6,480 nucleotides of DNA from Betaproteobacteria bacterium (lineage in GTDB: Bacteria; Pseudomonadota; Gammaproteobacteria; Burkholderiales; Burkholderiaceae_C), in assembly GCA_009923895.1 (NCBI GenBank), contig RFSP01000109.1, forward strand, positions 1-6,480. The letters run 5' to 3'. Under the pieces are notes generated by a model. That model was not told the origin of the DNA. It ran no database searches and saw only the letters and a list, made by a program, of their open reading frames with translations. Positions 1 through 5,883 of this stretch are shown here, in pieces (within the stretch, counting starts at the first letter, position 1; each line of letters begins with the position of its first letter). Position numbers and translations under genes: made by a program.

Positions 1-755
1 CCAATGCCCATGCTGCCGCCACTCTCGGAGTAGATGGCGGTGTTGATGCCCACCAAAGCGCCCCGAGCGTCCACCAAGGCCCCCCCGGAGTTGCCTGGGT
101 TGATGGCGGCATCGGTCTGGATGAAATTTTCAAAGGTGGACAACCCCAACTGGTTGCGGCCCAAGGCGCTGACGATGCCTGAGGTGGCCGTTTGACCCAC
201 ATTGAAGGGGTTGCCAATGGCCATTACCGGGTCGCCCACTTGAAGTTTGGTGGAGTCTCCCAGGGCCATGACCGGCAGCTTCTTCAAATCGATCTTCAGC
301 ACCGCGATGTCGGTGTCGGGGTCGGTGCCCACCACCTTCGCGCGCGCTTCGCGTCCGTCGGCCAATTGCACGAAGACCTCATCGGCGCCCTCGATGACGT
401 GATGGTTGGTCAGCAAATACCCTTCGGGTGAGACGATGACGCCCGAGCCCAAGCCCACTTGTGGCTCATCACGCTCGCCGCGGTCGCCAAAAAAGAATCG
501 AAAGGACGGGTCCTTGGCGTGGGGGTTTCTGGCGGCGGCTTTTTGGGCTGAAATGCTCACCACCGCGGGCATGGCCACCTTGGCGGCCTGAGTAAAGGTC
601 GACGGCCCCTGACCTGAGGGTGGGGCCTCGACCACGGAGAACGAGGACCCCAGTCCGGATCCTTGGAGCCATTGCGGCTTGAGCGTGGCCACCACAAAGA
701 CCATGGCCACGGACACGGTGACCGCTTGGGAGAAAATGAGCCAAAGTTTGCGCAT
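1..755 (-). CDS. htrA: HtrA/DegS-like membrane-anchored S1C serine protease, N-terminal part (cut by window edge)
   Basis: Periplasmic trypsin-like protease of the HtrA (Do/DegQ/DegS) family, which degrades or senses misfolded envelope proteins. The 251 visible residues begin MRKLWLIFSQ, with one hydrophobic segment at about residues 7-25 that looks like an uncleaved signal anchor, as in DegS. A linker follows, then the chymotrypsin-fold domain. The catalytic triad is complete: H119 in TNHHV, D149 in DPDTDIAVL and S223 in GNSGGAL. The usual GVGSG-type strand is present as GLGSGVIVS (101-109). The frame is still open at base 1, so the end of the protease domain and any PDZ domains lie outside the window. 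The ATG at 755-753 was chosen because the anchor follows at once. No good Shine-Dalgarno is visible upstream, and a TTG 30 bases further up has no better site. It is transcribed divergently from the Nif3-family gene. DegS versus DegQ cannot be settled without the PDZ region. Confidence 0.9.
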   Translation of the reverse strand, partial: MRKLWLIFSQAVTVSVAMVFVVATLKPQWLQGSGLGSSFSVVEAPPSGQGPSTFTQAAKVAMPAVVSISAQKAAARNPHAKDPSFRFFFGDRGERDEPQVGLGSGVIVSPEGYLLTNHHVIEGADEVFVQLADGREARAKVVGTDPDTDIAVLKIDLKKLPVMALGDSTKLQVGDPVMAIGNPFNVGQTATSGIVSALGRNQLGLSTFENFIQTDAAINPGNSGGALVDARGALVGINTAIYSESGGSMGI

Positions 756-801
756 GCGGCTTGAATTGGAAAATCTTGCTATCAACCTTGGCGGCCCTGA
801 C
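756..801. promoter_or_regulatory. Divergent intergenic gap between the protease and Nif3-family genes
   Basis: Forty-six bases separate two head-to-head start codons. Both genes probably start transcription in or near this stretch, so the promoters must overlap each other or the opposing coding sequences. I see only weak elements: TTGAAT at 761-766 and TATCAA at 780-785 on the plus strand, 13 bases apart, which is too close for a standard sigma-70 pair. No strong ribosome-binding site stands out for either gene. The promoter role is inferred from gene orientation, not read from a motif. Confidence 0.35.
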
Positions 802-1563
802 ATGACCGACACCGCGATCCCCGCATTGGACATTGACAGGTACCTGAACACCTTGCTTCAGGTGGATCGCTTTCGGGATTATGGTCCGAACGGCTTGCAG
901 GTGGAGGGGCGACGTCCGGTGCGGTGCCTGGCCTCGGGGGTGACCGCGAGCCTGGCCTTCATCGAAGCGGCCATCGAGGCGGGAGCGGATGCCCTGCTGG
1001 TCCACCATGGCCTGTTTTGGCGGGGGCAGGATGGCCGCTTGACCGGATGGCTGCGAGAGCGTGTGTCCCGACTGATGGCCCACGACCTGCACCTCTTTGC
1101 CTATCACCTGCCTTTGGATGCCCATGCGCAGTGGGGCAACAATGCCCAACTGGGGCAACGCCTGGGCCTGGAGCGCGACGCGGTATTTGGCGAGCAAGAC
1201 CTGGGTTTCGTGGGGGCGGCGCCGCAGGGTCTCACGCTCGAAGATTTGGCCCACAAAGTGCGCTTATCGCTCGGTCGCGAACCCTTGGTGGTGCCCGGAG
1301 ACGGCCGTGCCTTGCGTCGTGTGGCCTGGTGTACGGGAGGGGCTCAAGGCTATTTTGAGTCGGCCGTGGCCGCGGGGGCCGACGTCTTCCTCACAGGCGA
1401 GATTTCCGAGCCCCAAGCGCATCTGGCGCGCGAGACCGGTGTGGCCTTTATGGCCTGCGGTCACCATGCCACCGAGCGCTTTGGCGCCCCTGCCTTGGGG
1501 GATCATCTGGCCGCGCACTTCGGTGTGCGGCACGTGTTCATTGACGTGCCCAATCCGGCCTGA
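802..1563 (+). CDS. ybgI: Nif3/YbgI-family dinuclear metal centre protein
   Basis: Predicted 253-residue cytoplasmic protein of the Nif3 (DUF34, 'GTP cyclohydrolase I type 2') family, close in length to E. coli YbgI (about 247). Family members form toroidal hexamers with two metal ions per subunit; their physiological reaction is poorly defined. The expected metal ligands are visible: H68 and H69 in LLVHHGLFW, D106 in YHLPLDAH, and H221 plus E225 in GHHATERFG. The spacings H68-D106 (38) and H221-E225 (4) match those I recall for YbgI. GVTAS (46-50) and the segment FLTGEISE (196-203) are also typical. The ATG at 802 fits the family N-terminus (MTDTAIPALDIDRYLNTLL). The frame stays open upstream to a TTG at 679, but that extension runs over the divergent protease gene and does not look like family sequence. 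No clear Shine-Dalgarno is seen. The stop is 4 bases before pdxA, so the two are probably cotranscribed. Confidence 0.9.
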   Translation: MTDTAIPALDIDRYLNTLLQVDRFRDYGPNGLQVEGRRPVRCLASGVTASLAFIEAAIEAGADALLVHHGLFWRGQDGRLTGWLRERVSRLMAHDLHLFAYHLPLDAHAQWGNNAQLGQRLGLERDAVFGEQDLGFVGAAPQGLTLEDLAHKVRLSLGREPLVVPGDGRALRRVAWCTGGAQGYFESAVAAGADVFLTGEISEPQAHLARETGVAFMACGHHATERFGAPALGDHLAAHFGVRHVFIDVPNPA

Positions 1564-1567
1564 TGCC

Positions 1568-2629
1568 ATGACCACCCCCGAGACACCGCAGCACGACGGC
1601 GCCCGCCTTGGGCAGGCGGCCCCACTGCTCATCACCATGGGCGATGCGGCAGGCATCGGGCCTGAAATCGTGGCCAAAGCCTTTGCCGCCGGGCTGGTTG
1701 ACGATGCCGTGGTGATGGCCGATGTAGAGGTCATGCGTCGCGCCGCTGCCTTGTTGCCGCGAGCCCCGACGGTGGTGCCTTTGTCGGACCCTTCCCAAGC
1801 CATGCAAGTGCTTCGGTCAGGGCAGATGCCGGTGTGGACGCCGCCCGGACTGGCGCAAGGACTGGCGTCGTTGCCCTGGGGACGCGTGGACGCGCGCTGT
1901 GGCCATGCGGCGGCTCGATGCATTGAAGAAGCCGTGTCCTGGGTGCGTAGGGGACTCGCGAGGGCCCTGGTGACCGCGCCTTTGCACAAAGAAGCCTTGT
2001 CTGCAGCAGGGGTGGACTTTCCGGGCCATACCGAGATGTTGCAGGCCTTGTCGGCGCAGGCTGGTCACGCACCTCCGCCCGTGCGCATGATGTTGGCCAA
2101 TGAGCAGCTCAAGGTGGTGCTGGTCACGATCCACATGTCGCTGCGTCAGGCCTTGGACGCTGTGACCTTTGAGGCGGTGCTGCAGACGCTGCGGATTGCC
2201 GATCGGGCGGCCCGGGCGTGGGGCGGGGCGCCCCGCCTGGCCGTGGCTGGGCTCAACCCCCATGCCGGGGAGGGCGGACTTTTTGGTGACGAAGAGCTGC
2301 GCATCATTGCGCCGGCCATTGCGGCTGCGCGCCAAGAGGGCATCGATGCCCATGGCCCGTTTGCCCCCGACACCATCTTCATGCGTGCGCGCAATGCACC
2401 GGGGCATCCTGGAGAGTTTGATTTGGTGGTGGCCATGACCCACGACCACGGGCTCATTCCCGTGAAGTATTTGGGTGTGGAGCATGGCGTCAACGTCACT
2501 TTGGGTCTGCCCTTTGTGCGCACCAGCCCCGATCACGGCACGGCCTTTGACATTGCCGGCGCAGGCAAAGCGGACCCCTCTAGCTTGGTCGCGGCCTTGC
2601 AAATGGCCAGGCTGTTGTCAGCCGTTTAA
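1568..2629 (+). CDS. pdxA: PdxA-family 4-hydroxythreonine-4-phosphate dehydrogenase
   Basis: Predicted 353-residue cytoplasmic NAD-dependent, metal-dependent dehydrogenase. Canonical PdxA oxidises 4-phosphohydroxy-L-threonine in the deoxyxylulose-5-phosphate-dependent pathway to pyridoxal phosphate. Mapping to E. coli PdxA by motif gives metal ligands H189 (TIHMS), H232 (NPHAGEGG) and H292 (MTHDHG). Substrate residues map to H154 and T155 (GHTEML), K300, N309 and R318, and the spacing H292-K300-N309-R318 (8, 9, 9) is as in the family. The N-terminal signature reads ITMGDAAGIGPEI (22-34). The protein is about 24 residues longer than E. coli PdxA (329), mostly an N-terminal tail before residue 20. 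TMGD and THDHGLIPVK differ from canonical forms I recall (TPGEPAG, YHDQGLPVLK) and lean toward PdxA2-like paralogues that act on phosphorylated four-carbon sugar acids, so the substrate is not certain. The start is 4 bases after the Nif3-family stop; no strong SD is visible. Confidence 0.88.
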   Translation: MTTPETPQHDGARLGQAAPLLITMGDAAGIGPEIVAKAFAAGLVDDAVVMADVEVMRRAAALLPRAPTVVPLSDPSQAMQVLRSGQMPVWTPPGLAQGLASLPWGRVDARCGHAAARCIEEAVSWVRRGLARALVTAPLHKEALSAAGVDFPGHTEMLQALSAQAGHAPPPVRMMLANEQLKVVLVTIHMSLRQALDAVTFEAVLQTLRIADRAARAWGGAPRLAVAGLNPHAGEGGLFGDEELRIIAPAIAAARQEGIDAHGPFAPDTIFMRARNAPGHPGEFDLVVAMTHDHGLIPVKYLGVEHGVNVTLGLPFVRTSPDHGTAFDIAGAGKADPSSLVAALQMARLLSAV

Positions 2630-2731
2630 GCCTGCCACCCACCCACCTGGGGTGACGTTCAGCCTTGGGGGTTGACACGTCCGTTAGAATGTTGGGTTGT
2701 TTCCACCAGCCCAGCATGCCCGGAGAACTTC
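2630..2731 (+). promoter_or_regulatory. pdxA-petA intergenic region, possible petABC promoter
   Basis: This is the widest gap in the window and the logical place for the pet-ssp operon promoter. A perfect sigma-70 -35 hexamer TTGACA lies at 2672-2677. No good -10 is found at 16-18 bases. TAGAAT at 2685-2690 resembles a -10 but is only 7 bases from TTGACA and has no convincing -35 of its own. The promoter is therefore tentative and its geometry unresolved. A 5-bp hairpin CACCC/GGGTG (2640-2654) has no T run and is not called a terminator. Confidence 0.4.
2722..2725 (+). promoter_or_regulatory. Shine-Dalgarno GGAG for petA
   Basis: GGAG lies six bases before the ATG at 2732. It supports this start over the in-frame TTG at 2672, which would add 20 residues unlike a Rieske N-terminus. 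Confidence 0.75.
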
Positions 2732-3328
2732 ATGACTGAAGCCGTCGCCGACCCGGCACGACGTACCTGGATTGCCATCACCTGCGGCGCGGGCGCCGTA
2801 GGCGGAGTGGCCGTCGCTGTCCCATTCGTCAGCACCCTGACCCCATCAGAGCGCGCCAAGGCCGCCGGGGCCCCCGTCCAAGTGGACATTTCCGGCGTCA
2901 AGCCGGGCGAAAAAGTCGTCGTCGAGTGGCGCGGCAAGCCCGTGTGGATCATTCGCCGCACCCCCGAGCAGGTGGCCTCGCTCGGCAAAACCGAGGCCCA
3001 GGTGGCCGATCCCAAGTCGGACCGCAAGCAGTACCCGACACCGGAGTACGCCAAGAACCAACACCGCTCCATCAAGCCCGAGGTCTTTGTGGGTGTGGGC
3101 ATCTGCTCGCACCTGGGTTGCTCGCCGTCTGACAAGTTCCAAACCGGGGCTCAGCCCTCGCTGCCCGATGACTGGTCGGGCGGGTTCTTGTGCCCTTGTC
3201 ATGGCTCCACCTTTGACATGGCAGGCCGCGTCTTCAAGAACAAGCCCGCTCCCGACAACCTGGAAGTCCCGCCCCACATGTACCTCTCCGATACGCTGCT
3301 GCTGATCGGCGAGGACAAAAAGGCCTGA
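2732..3328 (+). CDS. petA: Ubiquinol-cytochrome c reductase iron-sulfur subunit (Rieske protein)
   Basis: 198-residue Rieske [2Fe-2S] subunit of cytochrome bc1 (complex III). It takes one electron from quinol at the Qo site of cytochrome b and passes it to cytochrome c1 on the periplasmic side. The N-terminus has a twin arginine (R10-R11) before a hydrophobic segment at about 12-34, matching the uncleaved Tat-type signal anchor of this subunit. Cluster ligands are visible in the two Rieske boxes: C125 and H127 in CSHLGC, C154 and H157 in CPCHGS. C130 and C156 should form the stabilising disulfide. The C-terminus (NLEVPPHMYLSDT) is typical of betaproteobacterial members and the length is normal, so nothing suggests loss of function. 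It is followed 27 bases later by petB. Its normal acceptor, cytochrome c1, appears damaged in this window. Confidence 0.97.
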   Translation: MTEAVADPARRTWIAITCGAGAVGGVAVAVPFVSTLTPSERAKAAGAPVQVDISGVKPGEKVVVEWRGKPVWIIRRTPEQVASLGKTEAQVADPKSDRKQYPTPEYAKNQHRSIKPEVFVGVGICSHLGCSPSDKFQTGAQPSLPDDWSGGFLCPCHGSTFDMAGRVFKNKPAPDNLEVPPHMYLSDTLLLIGEDKKA

Positions 3329-3346
3329 CCCCCACAGAACTGCCTC

Positions 3347-3350
3347 GAGG
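3347..3350 (+). promoter_or_regulatory. Shine-Dalgarno GAGG for petB
   Basis: GAGG ends five bases before the petB ATG at 3356, in the 27-base gap after petA. This fixes the start of the 466-residue product. Confidence 0.65.
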
Positions 3351-3355
3351 TATTC

Positions 3356-4756
3356 ATGGCTGAATTCAAGGAAGCTCCAGCGGGAGCATCGGCAGCGCAG
3401 AAGCTGATGACGTGGGTCGACAACCGGTTCCCGGCGACCAAGCTCTACAAAGAGCACATGTCCGAGTACTACGCGCCCAAGAACTTCAATTTCTGGTATT
3501 TCTTTGGCTCTCTGGCCGCATTGGTGCTGGTGATTCAAATCGTCACCGGCATCTTCCTGGTCATGCACTACAAGCCCGATGCGGGCCTGGCTTTCGCTTC
3601 AGTGGAATACATCATGCGCGATGTGCCCTGGGGCTGGCTGGTGCGCTACATGCACTCCACGGGCGCTTCGGCCTTCTTCATTGTGGTGTACCTCCACATG
3701 TTCAGAGGCATGATCTACGGCAGCTATCGCAAGCCGCGCGAGCTGATCTGGATCTTCGGATGCTTGATCTTCTTGTGCCTGATGGCTGAAGCCTTCTTTG
3801 GCTACCTGCTCCCCTGGGGTCAGATGAGCTACTGGGGCGCCCAGGTCATTGTGAATCTCTTCGCCGCCGTGCCGTTTATCGGTCCGGATCTGGCGCTGTT
3901 GATTCGTGGTGACTATGTGGTGGGTGATGCCACCCTCAACCGTTTCTTCAGCTTCCACGTCATTGCCGTGCCGCTGGTGCTGGTGGGCTTGGTGGCCGCG
4001 CACATCATGGCGCTGCACGAAGTGGGGTCTAACAACCCGGACGGCGTGGAGATCAAGGCCAAGAAAGACGCCAACGGCATTCCGCTGGATGGCATTCCTT
4101 TCCACCCGTACTACACCATCCATGACATCTTTGGCGTGTCGGTCTTCTTGTTGGTGTTCTCGGCCATCATCTTCTTTGCCCCGGAGTTGGGCGGCTACTT
4201 CTTGGAGTACAACAACTTCATTCCGGCCGACCCCATGAAGACCCCGGCGCACATCGCGCCCGTGTGGTATTTCACGCCGTATTACTCCATGCTGCGGGCC
4301 ACGACCGACCCCATGGTCAACGTGATCGCGGTGCTCGTAGGCTTGGGTGCTTTGGGTGCGGCCTTCTTGGGCGGACTCAAAGGCATGGCCAAGTGGGGCA
4401 CGCTGGCGGCTGCCGTGGTGGGCATTGCGCTGCTCAAGACCTTCGATGCCAAGTTCTGGGGTGTGGTGGTCATGGGCGGTGCCGTCGTGATCCTGTTCTT
4501 CCTGCCCTGGCTGGATCACAGCCCGGTCAAATCCATTCGCTACCGTCCCACCTGGCACAAGTACCTCTACGGCGTCTTCGTGGTGTTCTTCGTGGTTCTG
4601 GGTTACCTGGGCATCAAGCCGCCCTCTGACGTGGGCACTTTGGTTTCACAAGCGGGCACGATCTTTTATTTTGGCTTCTTCCTGCTCATGCCTTGGTGGA
4701 GCCGCATCGGCGAATTCAAGCCAGTGCCTGATCGCGTGACCTTCCAGCCGCACTGA
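3356..4756 (+). CDS. petB: Cytochrome b subunit of the bc1 complex
   Basis: 466-residue integral membrane subunit of complex III carrying hemes bL and bH and the Qo and Qi quinone sites. Heme ligands are clear: H100 (RYMHSTGAS) and H114 (VYLHMFRG) in one helix, H201 (FFSFHVIAVP) and H216 (VAAHIMALH) in the other. The spacing is 14 in the first pair and 15 in the second; 15 is cytochrome b6-like and I recall it in Beta/Gammaproteobacteria. The Qo motif is P302-V-W-Y305 (IAPVWYFTPYY) in place of the mitochondrial PEWY. Other hallmarks are LLPWGQMSYWGA (151-162) and HEVGSNNPDG (221-230). Hydrophobic segments occur at about 47-70, 104-122, 131-152, 198-220, 257-276, 320-340, 349-384, 402-420 and 434-447, as expected for a full-length fused b-type protein. 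No truncation or frameshift is seen. petC begins 21 bases after the stop. Confidence 0.98.
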   Translation: MAEFKEAPAGASAAQKLMTWVDNRFPATKLYKEHMSEYYAPKNFNFWYFFGSLAALVLVIQIVTGIFLVMHYKPDAGLAFASVEYIMRDVPWGWLVRYMHSTGASAFFIVVYLHMFRGMIYGSYRKPRELIWIFGCLIFLCLMAEAFFGYLLPWGQMSYWGAQVIVNLFAAVPFIGPDLALLIRGDYVVGDATLNRFFSFHVIAVPLVLVGLVAAHIMALHEVGSNNPDGVEIKAKKDANGIPLDGIPFHPYYTIHDIFGVSVFLLVFSAIIFFAPELGGYFLEYNNFIPADPMKTPAHIAPVWYFTPYYSMLRATTDPMVNVIAVLVGLGALGAAFLGGLKGMAKWGTLAAAVVGIALLKTFDAKFWGVVVMGGAVVILFFLPWLDHSPVKSIRYRPTWHKYLYGVFVVFFVVLGYLGIKPPSDVGTLVSQAGTIFYFGFFLLMPWWSRIGEFKPVPDRVTFQPH

Positions 4757-4760
4757 CGCA

Positions 4761-4766
4761 AGAGGA
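4761..4766 (+). promoter_or_regulatory. Shine-Dalgarno AGAGGA for petC
   Basis: AGAGGA lies 11 bases before the petC ATG at 4778. The spacing is slightly long, but no other purine-rich site fits. The translation signal of petC therefore seems retained despite the damage inside the gene. Confidence 0.55.
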
Positions 4767-4777
4767 TCCTGCTCATC

Positions 4778-5239
4778 ATGAAGAAACTCCTCCTTTCACT
4801 GCTTGCGGCCCTGTCATTCGGGGCGGCGCAGGCCTCTTCCGACGGCATCAGCTGGGATCGTTTCCCCACCGAGCGTGTCACCGACATGGCCTCGTTGCAA
4901 AACGGCGCCAAGTTGTTTGTCATCCCCAATGTGGGCATGCCCAATCCGCTGTGGGAAATGCAAGGCGTCCAAAAGGCCGTGTGGGCTGAAGTCAAGGACT
5001 CTCACGATCCCGCCAAAGTGGCGCATGTGTTCAAGGGCCTGGAGCCATTGACCGCTGGCACCATGAACGCCGCCCAATTCAATAACGCGGTGGCGGACTT
5101 GGTGGCCTTCTTGCAATGGATGGGCGAGCCCGGCCAAAACGATCGCGTCCGCCTGGGCGTGTGGGTCTTGCTGTTCCTGTCCGTGTTCACCGTCTTTGCC
5201 TGGCGCTTGAATGCGGCCTACTGGAAAGACGTCAAGTAA
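4778..5239 (+). CDS. petC: Cytochrome c1, internally deleted: no CXXCH heme-binding motif
   Basis: By position and sequence this is the cytochrome c1 subunit of complex III, which normally accepts electrons from the Rieske protein and reduces soluble or membrane cytochrome c. The product is 153 residues, whereas betaproteobacterial c1 is about 250. Present are a Sec signal peptide (1 to about 19, ending AQA), the mature start with WDRFPTERVTD (26-36) and NGAKLFV (42-48), then PNVGMPNPLWEMQG (50-63), FLQWMGEP (111-118), and the C-terminal membrane anchor (about 126-143) ending NAAYWKDVK. Absent is everything usually between KLFV and PNVGMP, including CXXCH, which normally lies just after KLFV. 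No cysteine remains anywhere in the protein. M54 in VGMP is probably the retained axial heme ligand. The join at codons 48/49 (bases 4921/4922) is in frame and codon use is unchanged on both sides. Such a protein could insert in the membrane but should not carry heme c. A real deletion and an assembly error are both possible. Confidence 0.9.
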   Translation: MKKLLLSLLAALSFGAAQASSDGISWDRFPTERVTDMASLQNGAKLFVIPNVGMPNPLWEMQGVQKAVWAEVKDSHDPAKVAHVFKGLEPLTAGTMNAAQFNNAVADLVAFLQWMGEPGQNDRVRLGVWVLLFLSVFTVFAWRLNAAYWKDVK

Positions 5240-5245
5240 ATTAAA

Positions 5246-5257
5246 AGAAGGCGGAAG
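5246..5257 (+). promoter_or_regulatory. Ribosome-binding region of sspA
   Basis: Two purine-rich candidates, AGAAGG (5246-5251) and GGAAG (5253-5257), precede tandem ATG codons at 5263 and 5266. GGAAG is 5 bases from the first and 8 from the second, so translation could begin at either. The family usually starts MMVLYSG, as here. Confidence 0.5.
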
Positions 5258-5262
5258 CCCCC

Positions 5263-5874
5263 ATGATGGTTTTGTACTCCGGCACCACCTGCCCTTATTC
5301 GCATCGTTGCCGGTTTGTGCTCTTTGAAAAGGGCATGGACTTTGAAGTTCGTGACGTCGATCTCTTCGCCAAACCCGAAGACATCGCCCTCATGAACCCC
5401 TACAACGAGGTTCCCATTTTGGTGGAGCGCGATCTCATTCTTTATGAGTCGCACATCATCAATGAGTACATCGACGAGCGTTTCCCGCACCCGCAACTCA
5501 TGCCGGGTGACCCGGTGGCGCGTGCGCGTGTTCGGCTCTTCCTCTTTAACTTTGAAAAAGAGCTCTTCTCGCATGTCAACATGCTTGAAGGGCGTGGCGT
5601 GAAGGCCACGGAGCGGCAACTGGAGAAGGGTCGCGAGCAAATTCGTGACCGCCTGACTCAGTTGGCCCCCATCTTTGTCAAGAACCGCTACATGCTGGGA
5701 GACGACTTCTCCATGCTGGACGTGGCCATTGCCCCATTGCTGTGGCGTCTGGACTACTACGGCATTGAGCTTTCCAAGAATGCCGCTCCTTTGCTGAAGT
5801 ACGCTGAGCGCATCTTCTCGCGTCCGGCCTACATCGAGGCGCTCACGCCTTCTGAAAAGGTGATGCGCAAGTAA
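5263..5874 (+). CDS. sspA: Stringent starvation protein A (GST-fold RNA polymerase-associated regulator)
   Basis: 203-residue cytoplasmic protein with a glutathione S-transferase fold, close to E. coli SspA (212). SspA binds RNA polymerase and in Gammaproteobacteria affects stationary-phase, acid-stress and virulence gene expression; it is not known for GST activity. The thioredoxin-like N-terminal domain (about 1-78) begins MMVLYSGTTC and holds CPYSHRC (10-16), the cis-proline loop NEVP (48-51) and ES (62-63). The linker-surface motif FPHP (74-77), equivalent to the exposed PHP of E. coli SspA needed for its regulatory role, is intact. The helical C-terminal domain contains the usual DDFSMLDVAIAPLLWR (147-162). 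Betaproteobacterial SspA proteins often keep the CPxS motif that E. coli SspA lacks. The gene starts 23 bases after petC, consistent with cotranscription with petABC. Confidence 0.95.
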   Translation: MMVLYSGTTCPYSHRCRFVLFEKGMDFEVRDVDLFAKPEDIALMNPYNEVPILVERDLILYESHIINEYIDERFPHPQLMPGDPVARARVRLFLFNFEKELFSHVNMLEGRGVKATERQLEKGREQIRDRLTQLAPIFVKNRYMLGDDFSMLDVAIAPLLWRLDYYGIELSKNAAPLLKYAERIFSRPAYIEALTPSEKVMRK

Positions 5875-5878
5875 GGAG
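5873..5878 (+). promoter_or_regulatory. Strong Shine-Dalgarno AAGGAG between sspA and sspB
   Basis: AAGGAG overlaps the sspA stop codon and is 5 bases from an ATG at 5884, not from the sspB starts at 5919 or 5931. It is the best ribosome-binding sequence in the window, yet it points to a short ORF and not directly to sspB. Confidence 0.6.
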
Positions 5879-5883
5879 CGCCG

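Noticed and set aside
679..801. TTG-initiated upstream extension of the Nif3-family gene
   Set aside because: The extra 41 residues lie across the start of the divergent protease gene, do not resemble the family, and the ATG at 802 gives the normal N-terminus.
756..801. TTGAAT (761-766) and TATCAA (780-785) as a sigma-70 promoter for the Nif3-family gene
   Set aside because: The 13-base spacing is too short and both hexamers are imperfect.
469..1254. 261-codon antisense open frame over the protease start and the Nif3-family gene
   Set aside because: The protein is rich in Arg, Gln, His and Gly with no family features, typical of shadow frames in high-GC DNA. Both real genes here are well supported.
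1097..1567. Open frame extending pdxA upstream by 157 codons
   Set aside because: It is the out-of-frame shadow of the Nif3-family gene. The family signature begins about 20 residues after the ATG at 1568.
1817..2602. 261-codon antisense open frame opposite pdxA
   Set aside because: It has shadow composition and no motif; pdxA motifs run through the whole sense strand.
2640..2654. Hairpin CACCC-loop-GGGTG after pdxA as a terminator
   Set aside because: The stem is only 5 bp and no T run follows, so it is not a credible intrinsic terminator.
3599..4558. 319-codon antisense open frame opposite petB
   Set aside because: It is His/Gln/Arg/Gly-rich with no domain signature. It arises because the complementary strand of a GC-rich membrane-protein gene lacks stops.
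4778..5239. Frameshift or split gene as the explanation for short petC
   Set aside because: The other frames in this interval hold no heme-motif fragment and both c1 flanks are in the same frame. The missing part is simply not in the DNA, so deletion fits and frameshift does not.
4778..5239. A new small membrane protein unrelated to c1
   Set aside because: Segments such as NGAKLFV, PNVGMP, LQWMGEP and the NAAYWKDVK end are recognisably cytochrome c1, and the gene sits in the petC position.
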